The notes under the pieces: generated by a model
Databases searched by the model: none
The model's input: only the letters and a program-made list of their open reading frames with translations
What the model was told of the DNA's origin: nothing
Translations under genes and position numbers: made by a program
Shown: piece after piece, positions 5,780 to 12,783 of the stretch
Layout of the letters: each line of letters begins with the position of its first letter
How positions within the stretch are numbered: the stretch's first letter is position 1
Source: a virus
Direction: 5' to 3' (one strand)
Length of the DNA: 24,823 bases
IMG/VR virus record: IMGVR_UViG_3300013005_000159
Span: 1 to 24,823 of that record

Positions 5780-7575
5780 TGCTTAAGACGATTTTGAAAT
5801 ATCTTGCATCGGGTCAAGCCGGGCTATGTGTAACATCACTGGAGCCAGAAGATGTTCACATTGAACTTCTTAACTATGCAATTGACAACGTCGACACGAC
5901 TGGCCCGGACGGTATCATTCTACTTAACTGGGATCCGGTTGACGGCCTGACCGACATAAAAGGCGAAACGGTGGCAGTAAGTGAAGATGCATTTGGCAAA
6001 CAAAAAGCTACACTGTACGCTGCAATGGATTTTGCGATCAATAACGCACGTAATCGTATTGCAATCGAGCAGAGCGGTGTTTCGCTAGAAAACATGCAGG
6101 ACGAGTCTGTCAAAAAGTTTGTTGTTCTGGTTAGGAATTACGACCGATTTCTTTTTCCAAACGGCACTGCCGGGGGTCAAGTCGATGCGTTTCTTCTGGC
6201 TCAAACCCAGAAGCTAATTTTAGAAGGTCAAAACGCTCGTGTATTTTTGATCGCACAGACTGCACCGGACGTCGAATTACCTTACGAGCTTGTCGAGCAC
6301 TTCGAAGTTCTTCATCACAACTTGCCGGACGAAGAAGAACGTCAAGCGCTTTTGTCAAATCTTGACAGCGAATCTGAGGTAAGCGATAAGTCTATTGAGG
6401 CCACCGCGGGTTTGTCTCGAGCAAAGGTGAACCAGTACGGTGCCGAGTCCTTGTCGGAAAAAGGTTCGTTTGATCCTGGTTTCCTTTTTCACCGAAAAGC
6501 CAAACACCTGTCTCGTAGCTCTAAGCTAGATGTTTGGTCGCCCGCTTTTCAGCAAGCGATCAAACTATGGCCCGAAGAAACGATAGAAGAGTTACGCGAA
6601 GCTGTCGACGTAACAATGCTTTCAGAAGAGTATGTGAACCAAGACGAGATTAGAGCTCGTATCAGTTTCATGCAAAACGGCAAAAAGATTGAGCAGTGGC
6701 TTGAGCCAATGCCAGTTGACAGCTTCAACAAACTCTACCGACCCGAGCGTAACTTCTATACATTCGATTCGATCATCGGACTAAACGGGCTTAAGTCTTA
6801 CCTTAAAAACGGTTTTAGCCCTGACGTTCCAGACCGATCTAAGTTACGACACGTGCTGATGCTTGGTGTTCCAGGTACCGGTAAGTCAATGACTATGAAG
6901 TGCTGTTCAGGTGAGTTCGGTCTTCCGCTTTCTTCGATGCAAGCTAGCAACCTGTATTCAAAGTGGGTTGGCGACACTGACAAGATTCTAGCTAACATGC
7001 TTCGTACAGTCGAAGAAATTGGCGGCATCCTGGGTATCGACGAATTTCAGCGATTCTTGCCGCAGGGCGGATCCGGTGAGTCGGGCGGGCTAGAAAACCG
7101 TATGCTTGGCACTTTGCTAACTTGGTTTAACGATCAAAAAAGCACGGTGATTTTGTCGGCTGCAAATAACATCGCAAACTTGCCAGACGAGATTACACGT
7201 TCTGGGCGTGTCGACGCCTTGTTCTTTGTTGGGTTTCCAGGCAGCGATGCAAAGAGCCACGCCTGGGAAATGTATATGCAGCGACACGATCTTGCAGACC
7301 AAGATCTACCAACTGATCAGTACTGGACTCCGGCTGACATCGCTTCGTGCTGTCGTCTGGCAGAAATGCAGCGAGTAGATATCAAGACAGCATCAAAGTG
7401 GATAACACCGTCTTACGAGAAGAATAAAGAGCAGATGGATAATCTGCTGGAATGGGCAGAAGCTGCCGGTTGCATTTGTGCAGAAACCGGAGACCGCTTC
7501 AAAGCAAAAAATGCAATAGACGCAGTGTCAGCCCCAAAACGTGTCGTTCGTAAAGTAACTCGAGCAAAGGAGTAA
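5779..7575 (+). CDS. Ycf46-like AAA+ ATPase
   Basis: A 598-residue protein. The N-terminal half has the Ycf46 pattern: 'LCVTSLEPEDVHIELL' (about 16-31), then 'ILLNWDPVDGL' (about 47-57), equivalent to the family's 'T-x-E ... W-x-x-x-x-GL' segments. The C-terminal AAA+ domain has Walker A GVPGTGKS (363-370), 'YSKWVGDTDK', Walker B GILGIDEF (416-423; Asp421, Glu422), 'GESGGLENRMLGTLLTWF', sensor 1 Asn463-Asn464, and RSGR (474-477) with the arginine-finger residues. All key ATPase residues are present, so it should be active. Ycf46 is a poorly characterised cyanobacterial/plastid ATPase. Lying in one unit with Ycf35- and DUF2997-like genes, it is the motor of the cassette. SD AGAAGAAG; start shared with the previous stop. 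Confidence 0.85.
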   Translation: MLKTILKYLASGQAGLCVTSLEPEDVHIELLNYAIDNVDTTGPDGIILLNWDPVDGLTDIKGETVAVSEDAFGKQKATLYAAMDFAINNARNRIAIEQSGVSLENMQDESVKKFVVLVRNYDRFLFPNGTAGGQVDAFLLAQTQKLILEGQNARVFLIAQTAPDVELPYELVEHFEVLHHNLPDEEERQALLSNLDSESEVSDKSIEATAGLSRAKVNQYGAESLSEKGSFDPGFLFHRKAKHLSRSSKLDVWSPAFQQAIKLWPEETIEELREAVDVTMLSEEYVNQDEIRARISFMQNGKKIEQWLEPMPVDSFNKLYRPERNFYTFDSIIGLNGLKSYLKNGFSPDVPDRSKLRHVLMLGVPGTGKSMTMKCCSGEFGLPLSSMQASNLYSKWVGDTDKILANMLRTVEEIGGILGIDEFQRFLPQGGSGESGGLENRMLGTLLTWFNDQKSTVILSAANNIANLPDEITRSGRVDALFFVGFPGSDAKSHAWEMYMQRHDLADQDLPTDQYWTPADIASCCRLAEMQRVDIKTASKWITPSYEKNKEQMDNLLEWAEAAGCICAETGDRFKAKNAIDAVSAPKRVVRKVTRAKE

Positions 7576-7579
7576 TCTA

Positions 7580-8830
7580 GTGGAAAACCAACCCAATAAC
7601 CAAGAAGAAAACAAAGTCGAGTATTTGACTATCAAATACACAGTAGGCTGGCTGCCATCGTCGATAGCACTTACTGAACAATCTAAAGCTGTTCTTGCCA
7701 GAGAGCAAGGCGTGGACTCTAAAGTTCTCCGAGGATCCTATGCGATTCTCGGTGCGTCAAACGACGATCTGATCAAAGAAGGTACAAACCTTCGTAGGCT
7801 GCTGGGCATCATACGAGACGAGTATACCATCCCAGAGTACACGCTTGTCGGTACGGCTGCGGATACGGAAAATCTTAAACCAGAAAAGGTTCCAGGCTCC
7901 CATCTGATCGAGGCTGCAAAGCTCGATGAATTTCTAACCCGATTTAACGCGGCAAGGGATCAGTACCTGGACTGGGGCAAGCGTGTATCCTCCGAGGAAA
8001 ACTACAACAAGATCAAAGAAAGCGACAAAATAAAGCTGGGCAAAGACTGGGTGGTCGTTGAACGCAAATATCCGACATCGCAAGAGTTAGCAGACGCCAT
8101 TACTTGCGACGTACCTAGGATTGAGCCGTACAACGCCACATTTACTATAGCAAATTTAGCTCCAGCCACTTCCGAAAAAATACGTAAACAAGCAGAACAG
8201 CGGCTTGAAGCGTCTGTAAACGGTGCAGTTGGTGAGCTTGTTTACGAGCTCAAGGAAATGGTAGCTACTGTAGCTAGAAACTGCGGCAAGCGAATACGGC
8301 TTATTCCTGGACTTGATAATCCGTACTACAACTTGCGAGATGCCGAAGTGCGTGAGATTATTCGACACAGCGATAACGATGAGATACCAGCAGGTTACGT
8401 ACAAATCATCGCACAAGAATGTGTACCTGCCGGTAAAAATGGTTTCAAGCAAGTTGGAAAAGAAAAAAGCCTGCTACTTACAGAGCAGGAGTATCTCGAG
8501 CTGAAACCCTACGAAACTGACGAATACAAATCGCTAACGCAAAGTGGTTTTAGCAACTTGCAATGGTTAGCACAAAAAATCGCGTCGGTCCAAAATATGC
8601 TAGGCGAAGAGGGCAAGCCTGTAATTGACTTGGCTAAGGAAGTGCAGGATGCTCTTTCAAATATGGGCAATTCGGCAGACTCCATCACGCGAGAAATCAA
8701 AAACAGCGGCTTTGCTCGCAAGTCTGCACACACCACGTTCAACAATTTGCTTCAAAAAATCTCTACGCAAGAGATCGAGATTAGAAAAATTCAAAAGGTC
8801 GGTCGCAAGATCGATAAAGCATGCGCATAA
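7580..8830 (+). CDS. Hypothetical protein encoded next to the AAA+ ATPase
   Basis: A 416-residue protein from GTG 7580 with a strong AAGGAG SD. After a Gln/Asn-rich start it opens 'EYLTIKYTVGWLPSSIALTEQ' and is mostly helical, with coiled-coil-like stretches near 150-170, 200-235 and 385-416. In size, position after a phage AAA+ ATPase and opening strand it recalls the DUF3150 proteins that accompany MoxR-type ATPases, but I cannot match defining motifs, so this is only a suggestion. It is a plausible substrate adaptor or cofactor of the ATPase (inference). It overlaps the next gene by 10 nt. Confidence 0.6.
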   Translation: MENQPNNQEENKVEYLTIKYTVGWLPSSIALTEQSKAVLAREQGVDSKVLRGSYAILGASNDDLIKEGTNLRRLLGIIRDEYTIPEYTLVGTAADTENLKPEKVPGSHLIEAAKLDEFLTRFNAARDQYLDWGKRVSSEENYNKIKESDKIKLGKDWVVVERKYPTSQELADAITCDVPRIEPYNATFTIANLAPATSEKIRKQAEQRLEASVNGAVGELVYELKEMVATVARNCGKRIRLIPGLDNPYYNLRDAEVREIIRHSDNDEIPAGYVQIIAQECVPAGKNGFKQVGKEKSLLLTEQEYLELKPYETDEYKSLTQSGFSNLQWLAQKIASVQNMLGEEGKPVIDLAKEVQDALSNMGNSADSITREIKNSGFARKSAHTTFNNLLQKISTQEIEIRKIQKVGRKIDKACA

Positions 8831-9135
8831 TCATTCACCCAAATGGTAACATCGAAAGCCTGGAGAATGAGATAACACGGGACCTGGGGCTGACCTGCAA
8901 AAGGCGGGTCAGTCGTGTTGAACCGGTAAACCCGGTTTTGCAATCTATTTTCCGTGCGATTAGAAAGCGTGTCAGCGACGATTCAAAGCTTGCGTGCTGG
9001 ACTAGAACTTGGACTTGTCGCTGGCAAGCCCGCATTTTTGATGGACCGGTGCTAGGTCCGTACGATTCTCGGCAAAAAGCTATCGACGCCGAGATAGAAT
9101 TCATTGAACAACAACTACTTGGAGAAACCACATGA
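8821..9135 (+). CDS. Small conserved protein ('RIIIRPDG ... GPxLGPF' family)
   Basis: A 104-residue protein. The start MRIIIHPNGNIESL and the C-terminal 'GPVLGPYDSRQKAIDAEIEFIEQQLL' match a family I recall from planctomycete and other bacterial genomes, with consensus-like parts RIxIRPDG, RxSHVEP (here RRVSRVEP at 28-35) and GPxLGPFxxRxxAxxAE. The central 'CWTRTWTCRWQARIF' fills the beta-strand before it. Function unknown; a small DNA- or protein-binding beta-alpha domain is possible. It is linked to the next gene by an ATGA overlap. Confidence 0.65.
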   Translation: MRIIIHPNGNIESLENEITRDLGLTCKRRVSRVEPVNPVLQSIFRAIRKRVSDDSKLACWTRTWTCRWQARIFDGPVLGPYDSRQKAIDAEIEFIEQQLLGETT

Positions 9136-9623
9136 CTCTGTCTTTAGCGGATGTTACTGCCACAATCAAACTACTCGAGAAAGAAAAAGAAAAGCTTGAA
9201 ACTAAAAAGTTTGAAGCCGGTGCATACAGCGGCGATCTGACGCTCGACGTAACTTATGCACTTGTTAAAGCGGAAGCCGGTGAGGCTTATCCGCAATTTA
9301 AAGTCGGTGATTTCCTCGTTGAGACAATTTTGATGTACGCGCAATCGCTCGACAGCAACAAAAAGAAACCTGAAGAAAGCCTTGCCTGGATTGATAGTCT
9401 CTTTGGCGACCAGGGTGTTATGGGTAAACTTATCAGAGCTAATAAATCTGCAGCGGTCAACAATGAAATTCGATCGCATTTTGAAAGCGAAGTTGAAAAG
9501 TGCAAGCTAAGCTTCCAAAACCAGCAGAGCAAAAAGCCAAAGGAAGGCAACACTACCGTCAACGGCACTATCAGCGTTCGACCAGAAACCGTTGTAGCCA
9601 AGCGTTCACCTAGAGGCAAGTAA
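9132..9623 (+). CDS. Hypothetical protein
   Basis: A 163-residue protein with GGAG 8-10 nt upstream of an ATGA start. The N-terminus (residues 8-30) is a charged helix 'ATIKLLEKEKEKLETKKF', likely coiled coil. The middle has 'LAWIDSLFGDQGVMGKLI', and the C-terminus is a Lys/Ser/Pro-rich disordered tail. No family recognised. It belongs to the cassette unit by spacing only. Confidence 0.6.
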   Translation: MTLSLADVTATIKLLEKEKEKLETKKFEAGAYSGDLTLDVTYALVKAEAGEAYPQFKVGDFLVETILMYAQSLDSNKKKPEESLAWIDSLFGDQGVMGKLIRANKSAAVNNEIRSHFESEVEKCKLSFQNQQSKKPKEGNTTVNGTISVRPETVVAKRSPRGK

Positions 9624-9625
9624 CG

Positions 9626-9841
9626 ATGAAAAGTAGCGAGTTATGTTCTGGTGTTAACTGCATTTTCAGAGAGCACTGCAAGCGGTATCAGCCTAAGGTG
9701 AAAACCAAGAATAAGAAGTTGCAACCGCCAACCTCGCTACCCGAATCATGTACTAACTTTGTACCACGGACAAGTTATGGTAGCTGCTCGCCAGGTGCTA
9801 GCGAGCAGCTTTTTTGTAAAGTGGAAAATGGAAAAGATTAA
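9626..9841 (+). CDS. Small Cys-rich protein with a terminator in its 3' end
   Basis: A 71-residue protein. C-x3-NC-x5-C-x2-Y near the start (residues 7-20) and 'ESCTNF' at 41-46 look like a short zinc-binding phage protein of the 'C-x4-C-x5-CxxY ... C-x-x-F' kind. The last third (about 53-71) is read across a perfect terminator hairpin and overlaps the next gene, so this tail is probably dispensable or a read-through extension. ATG 9626 follows the previous stop by 2 nt. Confidence 0.5.
   Translation: MKSSELCSGVNCIFREHCKRYQPKVKTKNKKLQPPTSLPESCTNFVPRTSYGSCSPGASEQLFCKVENGKD
9782..9815 (+). terminator. Intrinsic terminator inside a coding frame
   Basis: AGCTGCTCGC (9782-9791) pairs perfectly with GCGAGCAGCT (9801-9810) around a 9-nt loop, followed by T5-6. 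The structure is as strong as any terminator here, yet it lies before the stop of the 9626 gene and 13 nt before the start of the next gene. Confidence 0.85.
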
Positions 9842-10130
9842 CTTCAAGGAATTTGCAGATAGTTATTGCGAAACACAAGAATCAACAACAGAAAAACTGG
9901 CTGAGATACTTCTCGAGCAGACACGCAAATTCAATCCTGCAGGCTGGTTTCTAAGCGAATGTCACGACATGTGTTCGTCGAGATTAGGCAATAAAGTCAT
10001 TTTGCCCTACGGGCCTAGCAACACGTTTAAAGAAGTCCCCGACAACGGTCTCGTTCGTCCGTATGCAGACAGAGGTTCTACTTATTCGATTGTAGCTGTT
10101 TTGTCTCGGGAGAGTTTTGATGCCCGATAA
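9828..10130 (+). CDS. Hypothetical protein
   Basis: A 100-residue protein from ATG 9828. The frame is open further upstream to 9759, but that part overlaps the terminator, so the internal ATG with GTGGAAAA upstream is preferred. It begins MEKINFKEFADSYCETQEST, with a helical first half and a 'GWFLSECHDMCSSRLG' middle. No known domain. It is the first gene after the terminator and overlaps the next one by 11 nt. Confidence 0.55.
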   Translation: MEKINFKEFADSYCETQESTTEKLAEILLEQTRKFNPAGWFLSECHDMCSSRLGNKVILPYGPSNTFKEVPDNGLVRPYADRGSTYSIVAVLSRESFDAR

Positions 10131-10341
10131 AGATGACGTCACACTAGAAGGTAAAGTCAAACATCTTACACCCAAAGCGATGCTTGTAACTTTAACCGCA
10201 CCAAAAGTCAGTGAAATCTGGATACCTCTTAGCCAGCTAAAAGACACGGACTGTCTTGCGAAGGGTGACGAAGGTTACTTCGTTGTTCCACACTGGTTAG
10301 CAGAGAAAAACGAACTCATAGACGACGAGGATGACGAGTGA
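10120..10341 (+). CDS. Small conserved phage protein, possibly OB-like
   Basis: A 73-residue protein from ATG 10120 with GGGAGA as SD; a TTG one codon earlier is less likely. The sequence 'VTLEGKVKHLTPKAMLVTL ... EIWIPLSQL ... GDEGYFVVPHWLAEKNEL' matches a short phage/bacterial family with consensus-like 'WIPxSQ' and 'xxIPxWLAExxxL', predicted as a small beta-barrel. The C-terminus is acidic (DDEDDE). It overlaps the next gene at GTGA. Confidence 0.65.
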   Translation: MPDKDDVTLEGKVKHLTPKAMLVTLTAPKVSEIWIPLSQLKDTDCLAKGDEGYFVVPHWLAEKNELIDDEDDE

Positions 10342-11219
10342 AACGAGGCAATCGTAAACTTGGAAGATTTATCTGGCAGTGGAGTTTACCTGCAGGACTA
10401 GGTCACATTTGTATTGGGGCTACAGTTGCTTGTCTTGCAATATGTTATGCAATGCAAAGCCATTACAACCACAAGACAGTAAAAACAAGTCTAGCCAACA
10501 ACTACAAACTATCTTTAACTGACTTCTTTGTCGGTTTCATACTAGGTTGTTTGCTTCTTTTTAAAATCCGCACTGTCCGTATCCACGCCGCAGGTGATTT
10601 CTACAGCCCGGAATATGTTGAAAAGTGGACAGAAATTGCTACGCGAAGGCCGGACGTAACGTTCTACGCCTACACCCGTAGCTGGCGGAATAGGGATGGT
10701 TCTATCAATGATTCTATGGTGCAAGCCTTTTCCAAATTTGCTGCGTTACCTAACGCACGTCTTTGGTATTCTTGTGACAAGAACACCGGTGAACCTCCGT
10801 CGACTTCGCACGTGATGCGATGCTACCTACAGGGCAGCGACGACGATATTCCTGATTACAGTGTCGACTTATTCTTTCGCAATAAGCGTAAGAGCGTCGT
10901 CAAACAAGTCAGGAGCACAATAGTCTGCCCGGTAGAAAACGGCACTACAAAGACAACGTGTAGTGCTTGTAAGCTGTGCTATACCCCGGCATTGTTACAC
11001 AGGGTAAACGCCAAAATTGTCAGAAGTAACTCGGAAAACAGCGTAAGTGGCAACGCTAATTCCGCTTTTAAAGCTAGCCACGAATTGCAACAGAATTTTA
11101 AACAGAAAGTAGCAAAGAATGCGAAACGAAACTGCAACAGTAAGTCAAAGCAGAAATCAAAACACTCAAGGTCAAAACCTAAATCGGTCAAAGCCGAACG
11201 TAAAAGTCTACATGCTTGA
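10338..11219 (+). CDS. Gp88-family phage protein
   Basis: A 293-residue protein from GTG 10338. It has the Gp88 (mycobacteriophage gene-88) pattern: 'LPAGLGHICIGATVACLAICYAM' (17-39) with Cys25, Cys32 and Cys36, 'NNYKLSLTDFF', then RIHAAGDFYSPEYVEKW (81-97), 'TFYAYTRSW' (about 108-116), 'PNARLWYSCD' and a late 'CPVENGTTKTTCSACKLCY'. The two Cys clusters suggest a metal or Fe-S centre, but the biochemical role of the family is not established. The hydrophobic look of residues 60-77 is part of this fold, not a membrane anchor. The last 60 residues are a Lys/Ser/Asn-rich basic tail, unusual for the family and partly overlapped by the next gene. Confidence 0.8.
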   Translation: MKRGNRKLGRFIWQWSLPAGLGHICIGATVACLAICYAMQSHYNHKTVKTSLANNYKLSLTDFFVGFILGCLLLFKIRTVRIHAAGDFYSPEYVEKWTEIATRRPDVTFYAYTRSWRNRDGSINDSMVQAFSKFAALPNARLWYSCDKNTGEPPSTSHVMRCYLQGSDDDIPDYSVDLFFRNKRKSVVKQVRSTIVCPVENGTTKTTCSACKLCYTPALLHRVNAKIVRSNSENSVSGNANSAFKASHELQQNFKQKVAKNAKRNCNSKSKQKSKHSRSKPKSVKAERKSLHA

Positions 11220-11631
11220 CGGCAGGCTAATTGCCGTTTACAGCAAATCGAAAAACTGGCTTCGCGATGAAATGCAGGCTCGTTACTACGACGAAGACGG
11301 CAAGTTTGGTGCAATTGCCACGGCTGAACTCGAGCGTTGGAAATACATGGCTGAACTAATCGACCTACCGCAGCGACCGGTATCGCAACGTGTGTGTAAA
11401 CAGGTCGAAGAAATGCCTTACGTTATCCAGTTACTTTGGGGTATTAAAACCCGAAAAGAACTGGTTCGAGCACTTGTACACCACCGCTGCGGAAAGTGCG
11501 AAGGCTGTCGAAATACCGACAACGTAAATAGCTTCTGCTCCGATCGCGACTTACTTAAGTCTGTCGCTTCCGAGCACGGCTTCAAGGGTATAGGTGTACG
11601 AAAACCACTTCGACCGCTAGCTCGCAGTTAG
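11119..11631 (+). CDS. Hypothetical protein with a Cys cluster
   Basis: 170 residues if translated from ATG 11119. An in-frame ATG at 11212 (giving 'MLDGRLIAVYSKSK') would remove a low-complexity N-terminus that overlaps the previous gene, and is a likely alternative; neither start has a strong SD. The C-terminal 'HHRCGKCEGCRNTDNVNSFC' (about 130-149) could bind a metal. No family recognised. Its stop overlaps the stop of the minus-strand gene, TTAG being shared. Confidence 0.6.
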   Translation: MRNETATVSQSRNQNTQGQNLNRSKPNVKVYMLDGRLIAVYSKSKNWLRDEMQARYYDEDGKFGAIATAELERWKYMAELIDLPQRPVSQRVCKQVEEMPYVIQLLWGIKTRKELVRALVHHRCGKCEGCRNTDNVNSFCSDRDLLKSVASEHGFKGIGVRKPLRPLARS

Positions 11632-12782
11632 TAACTAGCTGCAATACTATCTAAGTCCATTTCATCAAGCGGACTGCTTGCCACTTTAAATCTGGCAGGC
11701 GATTGTCCTGCTTCTTTAAGAAGTTTTTCAAGCAGCTCCGCGTCGGGCTTAGGTAGCGTGTGAGCAATAGTAGCCAACTTCTCGGGATCAACTGCCAAAC
11801 CCACGCAAGCCTCCTTGGCGAAATCGTCACCAAAAATTTCAACAAGGTCTTGTCGTGCTAGTTTGGCAAGTTGATCTTTTTCATAAACGTTACCTGTCTG
11901 CAGCTCGCACATATCGCCGCAAGCTGCGGCTGCTTTAACGAGCGAAACCGTGAAAACAATGTCTTCGGGACTGGGAATAAGGGCTGTGTACTTTCCGTTA
12001 AGCCCGATAGCGTGATCAAGCTGGTCGATAGCCGAGGCCAGCTTCAGCGAGGTTTCCCGACTTAGGAAAAGCTCAGGCTTGTCTTTTATTTCTTCAGCAA
12101 GCTTCTCAATGCTAGCTCGGTGTTTACTGTCTCGGGTAAGCAAAGCTCTATTACTCAAAGCCAATTGTACTAACGTAAGATCTGGAAGCCCGTAACCGGC
12201 TTGCTTTTCTAGTTTGCTGGCCAGTTCGTCGTCCAGTCGAACACCGACCGACGCGGCTTTACGCAGAATCTTCTCGGCTACAATGCAGCGATCTTCGAAA
12301 ATGAAGTGCTGTTTATTTTCTTCGAGCCAATCTGCGGCGACTTTGATTTCCTCTGCGTTGGTGATTGGAAAATGTCGTTCAACATCGCCTGTATCTGACC
12401 GGTAGACATACGCATAGTCGCTGTCAGCCAGCTTCTCAACGTGCACTTCGTGTGACAAAACTTTGTCGCAAGCGGGTCTTATTCCGAAATACGCGGCTGC
12501 TTTTTGCAGGTTATCCTTAATTCTTTTCTGCTCCGCAGTATTGAAAGAAGCTTTTTTGAGCTGAAAATAGGCAGTAGACATCCACGTTGCAGCTGCAGTA
12601 TGGCAAGGATATCTTAAACTACTAGGGAAATCCGCAAACGCAGTTTTTGCAATGTTTACCGGATGCAGCGTAGCGTCCATATTCGCTGTCTTGACAAAGT
12701 CAGGGAGCTCAAAAGCCTCTGCGACTTTGAACAGGCCGGACTTATTTTTATCATTGATAGGGTCAAGTACAGGGTTAGTCAT
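11628..12782 (-). CDS. Hypothetical protein on the minus strand, possibly virion-associated
   Basis: A 384-residue, helix-rich, acidic protein. The segment 'KTAFADFPSSLRYPCHTAAATWMSTAYF' (about 46-73) reminds me of a conserved phage protein family with 'FAD...YPxHTxAATWLSxAYF', which I believe travels with structural genes, but I cannot name it. Apart from TerL it is the only minus-strand gene, and TerL belongs to the packaging/virion module, so a late role is reasonable inference. It has no signal peptide or membrane segment. Its start is one base from the start of the divergent primase-like gene, and its upstream GGAGAC complement (rev 12788-12793) is a possible SD. It lies tail to tail with the gene ending at 11631. 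Confidence 0.65.
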   Translation of the reverse strand: MTNPVLDPINDKNKSGLFKVAEAFELPDFVKTANMDATLHPVNIAKTAFADFPSSLRYPCHTAAATWMSTAYFQLKKASFNTAEQKRIKDNLQKAAAYFGIRPACDKVLSHEVHVEKLADSDYAYVYRSDTGDVERHFPITNAEEIKVAADWLEENKQHFIFEDRCIVAEKILRKAASVGVRLDDELASKLEKQAGYGLPDLTLVQLALSNRALLTRDSKHRASIEKLAEEIKDKPELFLSRETSLKLASAIDQLDHAIGLNGKYTALIPSPEDIVFTVSLVKAAAACGDMCELQTGNVYEKDQLAKLARQDLVEIFGDDFAKEACVGLAVDPEKLATIAHTLPKPDAELLEKLLKEAGQSPARFKVASSPLDEMDLDSIAASY

Positions 12783-12783
12783 T

